DNA of 43,500 nt. It comes from Mesostigma viride. Taxonomy: Eukaryota > Streptophyta > Mesostigmatophyceae > Mesostigmatales > Mesostigmataceae. Shown one piece after another: positions 10,760 through 19,685 of the stretch; position 1 is the stretch's first letter; every line of letters begins with the position of its first letter. The notes under the pieces are model-generated. The model was not told the origin of the DNA and did not search any database. It saw only the letters and a list, made by a program, of their open reading frames with translations. Position numbers and translations under genes: made by a program. The DNA is taken from positions 1 through 43,500 of the forward strand of contig RPFO01001678.1 in the NCBI GenBank assembly GCA_009746045.1, given 5' to 3'.

Positions 10760-13700
10760 TCACGAAGACAGCGATCGTACCAAGACAAGGGCAGCGGTGA
10801 CCGCAGTCAAGCTGCGGGAGGTAAACTGCGCAGCGGTGCACACTGGACAAAACCAATCCCCCTCCGGAATGCTGGTGACCACGGGCTGCAAGCACTGCAT
10901 GTGCCAACCACAGTTACACTGATCACACAATAACATGGACTCCGCCTGATCGACCCGGTGACAAACCTGACACTGGGCGTCCTTGACTCGGCGAGATGTG
11001 TGCGGTTGGAGGTCGTGGACCAAATTGGGCAGTGAGCAGGGACTGAGATTGCTGAGGTTGTCTGTCGTACGGCTCCCGTCGGCGCCCTCCAAAATTGCCA
11101 CTCCCGATGGTTTGATAGCCACAATGCGCAAAATGGTGGGCCCCGCCTCCACATCCAAAGTGTGCTTCAGCTGAGTGCGCAGGAAAACATACTGCCCTGG
11201 CCTAAACCGCAGCTGGCGAGCCATGTATGCGCCCCCCCGGCGCTGAGCGTAACGCAGGGAGTCCCTGTGCTGAGCAATGAACAAGTTGTTCATCGCGATG
11301 GGCATGACCTTCTTAAAAGTCTCTGCCCTGGCCAGCACCTCAACCAAAAATTGCTGAGCGTTGTCGAAGGCCATGGGTTCGGGGTGCGCAACCTGTGCCT
11401 CCGTAGGCAAAAGAGGATTACGCCCGAACAGAAGGAAATACGGGGAGAAGGTAGCGAGAGACTCCTGGGGAGACATGCGATAACCCATGGCAATCCATGC
11501 CAACTCGCGATCCCACCTGGCCGACTCCGGCACCTGCAGGCTCCACTTGCGCAGCGCCTGCTTGACGGTCTGCACCAATCTCTCAGCCAAACCATTGGCC
11601 TGAGGATGCTCCCGAGAAGTGCGACGGTGATCAATAAGACATCCATCCAGCAACTCCTGGAACTCACCCCTGAACTCACCACCCTGGTCCGTGACTACCT
11701 CCGCGGGAGCCCCAAACCTGGTGATGATGTCTGCAAAATGCTTCGCTGTGGTAGCGGCATGCTTGTCAGCAATGGGGATCAACTCAACCCATTTGCTAAA
11801 GCTCTCCACGCATACCATGACATAGAGGTTGCCGTCAGGGCTCTCCTGAAACGGCCCGCACAGATCGACGTGCCAGCGATAAAACAAGCCCTTGATGGGA
11901 AGCGACATCAGCTCCTTGGCACCATGATCTGCGCTAAAGTTAGCCTTGGTTCGAGCACACGGGACACAGCTGGCCACTACCTGGGCCACTGTGTGTCGCA
12001 TGTTATTCCACCAATAGCTGGTCCGTACGAGGCTGAGCGTGCGATTGCCACCCAAGTGACCATACCGCTCGTGGTACGCCTGCACTATAGCAACGCGCTT
12101 GTCAGGCGGTGGGACGACCACCCTACGCTTGCCCAACAGCTTGTACAAAACCCCATCTTCCCAACCATAGGTTGCAGCCCTGTGCTGCACCCTGTTCAAC
12201 TCCGTCGCCTTCTGAGCAGGAGTCCAATCGACTGGAGTAGGAGTCAAGACAGCACCCTGCACTTGCTCCAAAACTCGACCATCTAGCCAGATATCAGCGG
12301 TGTAGCAATCAGCAAGAGAGCTACGCGCTAAGAGAGCCTGCACAGCGATCAGCTGCTGCAGAGAAGGATCAATGTCAAAGGACAGAGACCTACCCTCTTC
12401 CATAGCGCACACAGCTTTGGATGGCGTGAATGGCGACGGCCGCACCGGGTCGTCGCTGATGCCGAAGTCCGCCACAGAGTACTCGACACTGCGCCACCAC
12501 GCCTCCTCCTCATCGTCGGCCGCATACCCAGCAGCGTTCACAAAGACCACAGAACCCGACGAGCCCTCGGCACCCATGGCCCGGGCTCCAGTGTGGTCAA
12601 CAGTGGTAGGCATGGCGTATCGGGATAGCACATCGGCGTTGACATGGTCCTTGCCGGCCCGATGCACAATGGTCATGTGGTACTCCTGGATAATCATGGC
12701 CCATCGGGCGAGCTTACCCGTCAGGTTGGTGTTGGTCATTAGCCACTGAAGCGGCTGGTGGTCTGTCACCAGAGTAAACACGCGCCCAACTAAATACGGG
12801 CGAAAGTGCTTGATGGCCCACACCACAGCCAGTGCCTCCCCCTCATAGGAAGAATACCGGCTCTCCGCTGGGTTGTTGCTGCGACTAGCATAAGCAATAA
12901 CGTGCTCGCGCCCATCACCATCCTTTTGCGCCAAGACCGCACCCAGTCCTACCTTGGACCAGTCGGTATATAACACAAACGGCAAAGCATAGTCAGGGGC
13001 GCGCAGAATCGGGGCCGACGTGAGCTCCTGCTTGATTGTCTCGATGGCGCGTTGCTGTGCGGGACCCCACGCCCACACGCACCCCTTCTTGAGTAACTCG
13101 GTCAAGGGCTTCACCTTGCTGCTGAAGTTCTCAATGTAACCTCGGTAATAGCCAGCCAAACCCAAATACGCCCGCACCCCTGAGACATCCGTGGGTACGG
13201 CGGCCTGCACAATGGATTCGACCTTGGCGGCATCAGGCGTCCGGCCACCCGGCACAATCTGATGACCAAGGAATGAGAGGGTCCGCTGGGCGAACTTGCA
13301 CTTCTCAGGGTGCAGCCGCATATTATGCTCCTCGAGAGCCAAGCGAACCTGCTCCAAGTGCGCCAGGTGCTCCTCAAATGTCGCGCTAAAGACGATTACA
13401 TCATCAATGTAACAAGCGGCGAAAGGAAGACCTGCAAGCACTTTGTCCATAGCTCGTTGGAAAACAGCACTAGCGTTGCGGTGCCCAAAGGGCATGCGCA
13501 CCCACTCATACAAATTGCCGCCCCCCCAGAATGCAAGCTTCCGCTGATCCTCCGGCGCAACTGCGATCTGATGAAAGCCGCTACGCAGGTCCAGCGAGGA
13601 CACAAACTTCACATGAGGAGATATCTTATCCAGGACATCATCCACACGTGGCATGGGGTAACGGTCCACGGGTGTGTGTGCATTCAGCAACCGCAGATCG

Positions 13701-16700
13701 GTGGCCATGCGCATACCCGTCCATGCCCCGGTGATAGCGTCCTTCTTGGGCGCAACGACAACGGCAGCGGCATAGCTGGAGGAAGATTGCCTGATGATAC
13801 CGGCATCCTCTAACTCCTTGCATTGCTCGGCTACAAAATCCAACTCGGCCTGACTCAGGCGATGCTGGCGTCGGAACAAAGGGGTGTCAGTGTCCAATGG
13901 AACACGCATGGTCCCACCATTGAAACACCCCAGTTCATCACTTGTGAAAGCGAAGGCCCCCCTTGCAGTGCCTAGCCACTTTAGCATGGCTGAGCGCTGC
14001 GCATCAGAAAGGTGTTCGCCAATAGCCCAGGGGTGCGTATCCGCGGGATCACCCACAGCTACCGCATGTGCCTCAAGATGCGGCGCCCTAGCCGCATCGT
14101 CGTGGAACAAGGAAAAGGCTGCCACGCCTGGTGTGACACCCACCGCCGGAGCCTCGCGTGCCGCACGGTGTATTACCCGATGCAGCGTGGGCTCGCCGGC
14201 CAGCACGGTGCTGGTCAGCAGGGCGGTCATGAGAATGATAGTCCACACCTGTCGCAGACGCCACCCCCATGCTGATGAAGTCCCCGTCGCTGCAGGGCGC
14301 TTCAGTTTGGCTGCGCGCGCCTCAACCTGCTGAGGCGGATTGGCTGGGGACGCCCCCCCAGACTGGCGCACGGCAACCGATGCAAGCAGCACATACCCGA
14401 CCTGCAACACCGACATAGCCTGGCCTATCAAAGACCAGCGCTCACTCTCGAGCACGCCCGGCAGCGCCGAGGCCCCGACATGAAAACCCATGCTGGCCTC
14501 ACGAAATTCTGCGGGTGGCTGCACCAACAGACCGGTGGTAGTGTCCCAAACGAGACCCTTACCCCGATCACGGTATGCTGTCGACCCTTGGTAACTGACC
14601 AGGGTCGGCAGTGCACACATGGGGCTCCCGACCCGGTTGACGCGTGCATACGGTGGGCGATCCTCGCTATCCACCTTCTGCGTGACTAGGTGGGAAGGCA
14701 ATGCTACCTCCGCAGACACACTCGGATGCTGCCTTGCTACGGCCCCCAAGACCGCCTGCACATCGGTCGCACACGCCACGTTGGTCCAATAGGCACGCAA
14801 ACGATGCGTGAGCCCACCCAGCCCTGCGTTGTCACACACGATGGGCTCCCCCAGGAGTGCCACGATTGTAGCCCAGTCCTCCCGCACCGCCTGATGTGGG
14901 CTGTCACCCGCCACAACGTTCTCAAACAGATACGCAGGCGGATGGGGCTGACGCGACTGCAACAGTCCCACCACACGCAACAGTTCCCAGAACAGCGCGC
15001 TACGCGGATCGGCTAGCCCCCGCCCTTGCCCTGCCTGGCTCAGGCCCTGGCACTCCCAACCCGCAATTACCAAGTCGATGGCATGATGCCTGCGCAACAA
15101 CTGCTGCACCTGCACCTCACCGATGGCTCGGATATCTTGAGGACATTCCCCAAACGGGTCACGCCATGCTGATGGCGGAAACTGCGCGGGATACTCTCGC
15201 GACAACACGCCACAGTGACTGAAGTACACCTGACGCGCCTTGTGCGATGGCTCTACCGCGATGAGTTTACGGCACACGCCGCCTGCGGCCAAAAAGCCTG
15301 CAATGCCCCCTCCGATCCCCGCAAACAGTTCCAACACTACCGCACCCTTGGCAAAATCAGGGGCCTGCGGTAAGATTGCAGCAGAAAAATTACCTTGGGC
15401 CTCCGAGACACCCGGTTGCAGCAAAGTGAGGCCATGGCTGGCCATCTGAGGAATGGTGATGACGGCTTCAGTTACCCGCTTGCGCATAGCCAGCTGCCGC
15501 GTGGACGTCACAGCATCCAGCGACCACTGCGTGCGCATCTTGGCAATGCTCGCCGTTGGCTGGGGCAGCACCGTCCGATGCTTGTCCCACGCCGATGAGC
15601 CCGCCGCCCGTACCTCCACCATGCTGACCTCCACCACGCCCGCAGCCGCGGAAGGGTTGAGGCGTGCAGCCCCGGCTGAAGAACTGAAGCATGAGACCGG
15701 CACGCTGGCCCGCTTCAGGCCAGCCCCATCCCAATCAGGGATGTAAGATGCCTCCTCCGCCCTATAGTCCACCTGAACCATGGCGCGAGCAAGGACATCC
15801 ACCCCGAGTAGTGCGGAATATCCACACTTGTTGACCACCAGCGCATACGCGGACACGGTGGTCATGCTAGAGGCGCGCAACGGATTGAAAATCACGTTGA
15901 CTTTAACCGCCGTCATAGCGTACGGCTTACTAGCCGGACCCTGCCAACCTGACACAGACACGGGGCTTTCCACTAAGCCACCGTTCTCGTAGGTCAGGTT
16001 CAGCATGGTGGCCAAGTCCGTGCTGATGACTAGCGGCTGAGCACCGCTATCAAGCTTGACTGCGCCAACCAACGGACATGTCACCATGTCGCTCCATACA
16101 TCTCCACAGGCTCCAACTGCTTGGAACGCCATGGACGGCTCACCATTGGGGTATGGAACCACCGTGGGAACCTGGGGGACTGCACTAGTGCGCTGCTGGC
16201 TACTTGTGCTGACCACTCCCGCTTGCACCACGGGCACTGCGGCTTCTACCGGCTGGCGCCCGTAGGTGACGGACTCAGAATTGCGCAAGGTGCGCACATC
16301 ATGCCCATCTGCGAACAACTGGATCTCGGACACAACCGACCCCAGCCACTCAACCCCCTTCTGCCCGAAGGTGTCGACCACCTGCCGTGCTGAAAACATG
16401 GGTACGTCCACAATGAACGGCATTGGGTACACAGGCGCCAATCGCCTACGCTGCTCCAGCCCAGCAGGGTTCGCATGCTCAAAAGCAGATTGCACCCCAG
16501 CCAGCGGCATGGAAAAGGACGCGGGCAACTGCCCGGCAGGCAACATGGGTGCCTGCTGAAAAGAAAGCGGGCTGCGTGCCTGCTTGCCTTTGGTAGCCTC
16601 CGCAGCGTTGATCTCGACGTCACCCGGCATGGGCGCCCAGAATGGGTCCTCCCGGTACACCGTCTCGAATTGGTTGGGGGGCGCCGTCGCCTCCTCACCA

Positions 16701-16798
16701 TGCTTGATGGCAGCCACCTGGGCTTCCATCGAGTCGGTCTTGCCCGCCATCTCGGCGAAGTGGACCGTCTTGATGCCCGCGGCTGGACACTTGTTCAT
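10760..16798 (-). CDS. pol: G2 Pol: protease, C5 methyltransferase, RT, RNase H, integrase, PHD
   Basis: 2012 residues from ATG 16798; the frame is open further upstream and includes the CCHC knuckle CFLCDKDGHLSREC. Retropepsin: VKLDSGAQ, D about 250, and YSALLGVDVL. DNA cytosine-5 methyltransferase about 484-805: motif I VVLELFAGIGGG (486), motif IV WECQGLSQAG (Cys about 583), motif VI FENV (625), motif VIII THRLRAYW (668), motif IX FREASMGF (762), motif X IGQAMSVLQVG (790). A membrane-like stretch, VWTIILMTALLTSTVLA, follows near 850-870. RT about 960-1200 with YIDD at 1130. RNase H about 1270-1395 (LYTDWSKVGLG, YEGEALAV, VTDHQPL). Integrase: HHCC about 1570-1625, then D 1644 (WHVDL), D 1702 (VTDQGG), E 1738 (GLAERL). 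PHD finger about 1940-1985 (CQVC, CDQC, GWHMQC, FCPVC). No internal stop is seen. The methyltransferase presumably modifies element or host DNA; activity is unproven. Confidence 0.93.
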   Translation of the reverse strand: MNKCPAAGIKTVHFAEMAGKTDSMEAQVAAIKHGEEATAPPNQFETVYREDPFWAPMPGDVEINAAEATKGKQARSPLSFQQAPMLPAGQLPASFSMPLAGVQSAFEHANPAGLEQRRRLAPVYPMPFIVDVPMFSARQVVDTFGQKGVEWLGSVVSEIQLFADGHDVRTLRNSESVTYGRQPVEAAVPVVQAGVVSTSSQQRTSAVPQVPTVVPYPNGEPSMAFQAVGACGDVWSDMVTCPLVGAVKLDSGAQPLVISTDLATMLNLTYENGGLVESPVSVSGWQGPASKPYAMTAVKVNVIFNPLRASSMTTVSAYALVVNKCGYSALLGVDVLARAMVQVDYRAEEASYIPDWDGAGLKRASVPVSCFSSSAGAARLNPSAAAGVVEVSMVEVRAAGSSAWDKHRTVLPQPTASIAKMRTQWSLDAVTSTRQLAMRKRVTEAVITIPQMASHGLTLLQPGVSEAQGNFSAAILPQAPDFAKGAVVLELFAGIGGGIAGFLAAGGVCRKLIAVEPSHKARQVYFSHCGVLSREYPAQFPPSAWRDPFGECPQDIRAIGEVQVQQLLRRHHAIDLVIAGWECQGLSQAGQGRGLADPRSALFWELLRVVGLLQSRQPHPPAYLFENVVAGDSPHQAVREDWATIVALLGEPIVCDNAGLGGLTHRLRAYWTNVACATDVQAVLGAVARQHPSVSAEVALPSHLVTQKVDSEDRPPYARVNRVGSPMCALPTLVSYQGSTAYRDRGKGLVWDTTTGLLVQPPAEFREASMGFHVGASALPGVLESERWSLIGQAMSVLQVGYVLLASVAVRQSGGASPANPPQQVEARAAKLKRPAATGTSSAWGWRLRQVWTIILMTALLTSTVLAGEPTLHRVIHRAAREAPAVGVTPGVAAFSLFHDDAARAPHLEAHAVAVGDPADTHPWAIGEHLSDAQRSAMLKWLGTARGAFAFTSDELGCFNGGTMRVPLDTDTPLFRRQHRLSQAELDFVAEQCKELEDAGIIRQSSSSYAAAVVVAPKKDAITGAWTGMRMATDLRLLNAHTPVDRYPMPRVDDVLDKISPHVKFVSSLDLRSGFHQIAVAPEDQRKLAFWGGGNLYEWVRMPFGHRNASAVFQRAMDKVLAGLPFAACYIDDVIVFSATFEEHLAHLEQVRLALEEHNMRLHPEKCKFAQRTLSFLGHQIVPGGRTPDAAKVESIVQAAVPTDVSGVRAYLGLAGYYRGYIENFSSKVKPLTELLKKGCVWAWGPAQQRAIETIKQELTSAPILRAPDYALPFVLYTDWSKVGLGAVLAQKDGDGREHVIAYASRSNNPAESRYSSYEGEALAVVWAIKHFRPYLVGRVFTLVTDHQPLQWLMTNTNLTGKLARWAMIIQEYHMTIVHRAGKDHVNADVLSRYAMPTTVDHTGARAMGAEGSSGSVVFVNAAGYAADDEEEAWWRSVEYSVADFGISDDPVRPSPFTPSKAVCAMEEGRSLSFDIDPSLQQLIAVQALLARSSLADCYTADIWLDGRVLEQVQGAVLTPTPVDWTPAQKATELNRVQHRAATYGWEDGVLYKLLGKRRVVVPPPDKRVAIVQAYHERYGHLGGNRTLSLVRTSYWWNNMRHTVAQVVASCVPCARTKANFSADHGAKELMSLPIKGLFYRWHVDLCGPFQESPDGNLYVMVCVESFSKWVELIPIADKHAATTAKHFADIITRFGAPAEVVTDQGGEFRGEFQELLDGCLIDHRRTSREHPQANGLAERLVQTVKQALRKWSLQVPESARWDRELAWIAMGYRMSPQESLATFSPYFLLFGRNPLLPTEAQVAHPEPMAFDNAQQFLVEVLARAETFKKVMPIAMNNLFIAQHRDSLRYAQRRGGAYMARQLRFRPGQYVFLRTQLKHTLDVEAGPTILRIVAIKPSGVAILEGADGSRTTDNLSNLSPCSLPNLVHDLQPHTSRRVKDAQCQVCHRVDQAESMLLCDQCNCGWHMQCLQPVVTSIPEGDWFCPVCTAAQFTSRSLTAVTAALVLVRSLSS

Positions 16799-18576
16799 CA
16801 GGTGCCACTTCGTGTCTGCCCCATGCGGCTTCGTGCAGCGGCTTGGACACTCGCGACTAAGGTGCCCATCCTTGTCGCAAAGGAAGCAGCCCGATTTGCG
16901 CGCATCCGTCCTAGTACCCGTCTGTGAGGACGTGCCCCCCCAGCTCGCGTCGGGGCGGCAGCGTCTTTGTTGCCGCCAGCGGCGTTACCCTGGGTTGCAT
17001 CATGCGATGAGGCGTTGCGAGACCCCCCTTGGTTCCTGCTAGCACCGTGGCCGCCTTGCGGGCGCGCTTGTCTTGTGGCAGACGACTCACCCGACTTGGC
17101 CTTGGTCAGCGCGTCGACCTTGGCCTGCAGCTCGGCCACCACCGTGCTTACCGAGATCCGGCCTTGCGCGTGTCGTCGCATCATGGCCCTGACCTCAATG
17201 CACAGTGACCGCAATCGCCACGGCTGGCCGTTGGGCGGCGTGGGCAGCTCCATCTCCTTGGAGCCTAGCGCTTGCAGCCATTTCTGACACGCCAGCTTTT
17301 CGGACCAGTCCTCCACTTCGCCGGCGAACTCCATGAGGCGCTCGTAAGATTGCTCCGGGGTTTCACCCTCGGCTATCTTGAAACTGCGCCACTCACGCTC
17401 TGCCTTGATGGTCTCCACCGGGTATTCCTGGCGAAGGAGGCCCCACAGTTCCTCGGCAGGGTCGACACCATACATGATGTTGTCATAGTCGGGCTGGCCA
17501 CGCCCGTCGAAGCCGAACCACACGTCCGTGTGACGCGTGTACAGCGAGACCTCTCTCCACTGCTCCACCAGCCTAGCCACTCGCCTCAGCGTAAGGCCGT
17601 GAAAGAAAAAATGCATGTTGTTCATCACAAACTCATGCATTACAGCGCCTTGCGTAGTCATGTATTGCAGATCAATCCATGACTTGTACGCGTTGTAGGC
17701 CTGCGCCAGCGTGGCCAGATTGCCGGTTGTGGAGAACTTCTCGCGCATGTCCACCCGTGGTAGGGTGGGCATCTTCGCGCCTTCCGGTATGAGGCGCACC
17801 CTTTGCGGGTACTGCACCCCATCGGCATCCTCCGGCGGTCGCTGAGCTGCGCGTCCCTGCGCCAGCGTGCTTGGTCGTGCTGCCTCCCGTACTCGGAAAG
17901 CCAGCGGCGTGGTTATGTCCTCCATGGGCGGAATGCGCCCGATTGGCACACTTGACCACCGTGCAGTCGACCCGCCGGTCAGCGCCCCACCGCCTCGCCC
18001 AAACGGAATTGAGGCCCCGCCTGGCAGCATGCGTCCTGGTGCACCCCTGTGTGGGTCCATCGCGCGCGCCAGCCCTGCCCCGTTCTCCTCGTGCAATCCG
18101 TCTCGCGCTTGATCGAAAGGCAGGCGCCTGGGCGCCAGCGTATACTCGCCCCGTGGCTGACCATCCGCCTCACCAAGCAAGTCGTGTTGGGTTAGCGACC
18201 CAGCCAAAACCCCCGGTTCCATCGAAGCCCTTCCCGCCGCATTACCTGAGGTTGGCGGCTGGTCCCGCTCCCTCGGCTCCGCGGCAACACCACTGGGGCC
18301 CGGCATCGATGCCTGCCCGTCCCATGGTGTGGACTGCAGATGACGACCCTCTACGGCCACCAATCTGTCGGTCACTTCCCGCATCTGCAGCGCCAATTGC
18401 TGCTGCAACTGTTGCGACTGTTGCTGCATCTGCGCTTGCATCTGCGCGAACAGCGCCACCATACTCAGCGGCGCTTCTTGGTCGCGACTCTCACCCACTG
18501 CGGGTACGGCGGGAGGAATCCCGCCATTCGACCCCGGAGCGGACGTGTCGGCATCTGCTCTATTTGCATCTGCCAT
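16798..18576 (-). CDS. gag: G2 Gag
   Basis: 592 residues from ATG 18576 (context GCCATGG). There is a Q-rich coiled-coil-like segment at about 40-75 (MQAQMQQQSQQLQQQ), then a capsid-like helical domain at about 290-470 (DYDNIMYGVDPAEELWGLL, EREWRSFKIAEGETPEQSY). This domain aligns with the Gag of G3 (DVDPAEELWELL, EAEWHDFKVGDKESPDAT). The last ~50 residues are out of frame with the expected zinc knuckle: a G7 run (minus strand, about 16937-16943) marks where the frame leaves that of Pol. In G3 the corresponding Gag, knuckle and protease form one continuous frame, so this is either programmed -1 slippage or a one-base loss. Confidence 0.87.
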   Translation of the reverse strand: MADANRADADTSAPGSNGGIPPAVPAVGESRDQEAPLSMVALFAQMQAQMQQQSQQLQQQLALQMREVTDRLVAVEGRHLQSTPWDGQASMPGPSGVAAEPRERDQPPTSGNAAGRASMEPGVLAGSLTQHDLLGEADGQPRGEYTLAPRRLPFDQARDGLHEENGAGLARAMDPHRGAPGRMLPGGASIPFGRGGGALTGGSTARWSSVPIGRIPPMEDITTPLAFRVREAARPSTLAQGRAAQRPPEDADGVQYPQRVRLIPEGAKMPTLPRVDMREKFSTTGNLATLAQAYNAYKSWIDLQYMTTQGAVMHEFVMNNMHFFFHGLTLRRVARLVEQWREVSLYTRHTDVWFGFDGRGQPDYDNIMYGVDPAEELWGLLRQEYPVETIKAEREWRSFKIAEGETPEQSYERLMEFAGEVEDWSEKLACQKWLQALGSKEMELPTPPNGQPWRLRSLCIEVRAMMRRHAQGRISVSTVVAELQAKVDALTKAKSGESSATRQARPQGGHGASRNQGGSRNASSHDATQGNAAGGNKDAAAPTRAGGARPHRRVLGRMRANRAASFATRMGTLVASVQAAARSRMGQTRSGT

Positions 18577-18752
18577 GGCTCAAGTCTGCGCTCGCGTCAG
18601 TGGCATGCACCAGCTGACCGATGGGCAAAACCATCAAGTTTCGTTTAAGTGGCCAGCCGGAGCGGCTGCTTAGGTTTTAGCGGACAAGTGTTCGAAGCGC
18701 GTCATTGGTGAATTACTTGGGAACTTGGGTTTCCCCGCGAAACTCCAACCGC

Positions 18753-19062
18753 ACGTTCAGATTTCCAAATCTCAAGTAAAGTTCGGCGCAACTTTCTGAA
18801 CGGGGGCAGTTGACGAGCAGCATTCCTCCGGACGAATGAATTGCGTTCCATACTTGCGCAAAATTTTGAAAGGTAGCTTGCGTGCAGCCCTACTAAAATT
18901 TGCGCGGACGTTCAGATTTCCAAATCTCGGGTAAATTTCGGCGGAACTTTCTGAACGGGGGTAGTTGGCGGGCAGCGTTCCTCCAGACGAATGAAATGCG
19001 TTCCATACTAGCGCAAAATTTTGAAAGGTAGCTTGCGTGCAGCCCTACTAAAATTTGCGCGA
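18753..19062. repeat. 155-bp tandem repeat, two copies
   Basis: The unit starting ACGTTCAGATTTCCAAATCT occurs at 18753 and 18908, and its end GTGCAGCCCTACTAAAATTT recurs at the same spacing. The copies differ at a handful of positions. Confidence 0.9.
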
Positions 19063-19072
19063 AGTGTGGGAC

Positions 19073-19260
19073 TGAAAATTCGTAACGGAAACTTTTTGGT
19101 AGTTGCCGTCAAGTCTTTTGTGCAAACGTGTGGGAGTGAAAATTCGTAACGGAAAAGTTTTGGTAGTTGCCGTCACTTCATTTTGCGCGAGTGTTGGGCT
19201 GAAAATTCGTAACGGAAACTTTTTGGTAGTTGGCGTCACTTCCTTTGGTTCGACTGAAAA
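19073..19260. repeat. 64-bp tandem repeat, three copies
   Basis: Units starting TGAAAATTCGTAACGG are at 19073, 19137 and 19200, each followed by TTTTGGTAGTTG. A shortened fourth start is at about 19255. The rest of the leader to the LTR (19408-19685) shows no recognisable feature, including no TGG-type primer site at the LTR edge. Confidence 0.88.
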
Positions 19261-19685
19261 TTCGCTGAAATTCGCTGAATTCGTACCGTAGCCTAATTTT
19301 TAGTACCTCGAAGTGACGGGGCACCTAAAAATTTGCCCACAAGTACACTTGGCAGCGCGCTCACTGGGAAAAATTGTACAGCCGCTCCGGCGGGCCACTT
19401 GAACGAATTGTAATGAAGAACCAACAAGCCTAGGTTTCGCTGAGAAGAAGCAACAACCAAAGGCTTTATAACAGGTGTCAAGGATAACGACTCGACTAGC
19501 CTGCCAGAAAAAGACAAGAGCCAGCAAATTCTGGCTAGTTCTATTTTCTTAAAATCTGTCTCAAGTCACTTCCTTTACAAACTGTCAGCCAGGCCGTTCC
19601 CTGTACTGCTGATGGTTGCTAAACACTAAAGCCAACGTCTTGGCTTCGAACAGAAGGAAGCAGACTACCGGGTAGTCTCTTCGAG

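Larger units (their letters stand above)
18640..19407. mobile_element. Possible MITE in the G2 leader
   Basis: Inverted ends at 18640-18668 and 19379-19407 match at 27 of 29 positions (each reading TTCGTT[T/C]AAGTGGCC inward). The 768 bp between them are built of tandem repeats and carry no coding frame. No target duplication is clear, so the transposon reading is an inference; a leader hairpin of G2 itself is the alternative. Confidence 0.5.

Noticed and set aside
11162-12286. 374-codon plus-strand frame
   Set aside because: It lies antisense to the integrase of G2, which has all expected motifs; the plus frame shows no domain.
14480-15345. Methyltransferase as part of a bacterial restriction-modification system
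   Set aside because: It is fused in frame between retroviral protease and RT, with no restriction gene nearby.
17871-18617. 248-codon plus-strand frame
   Set aside because: Antisense to the Gag of G2 and compositionally an echo of it.
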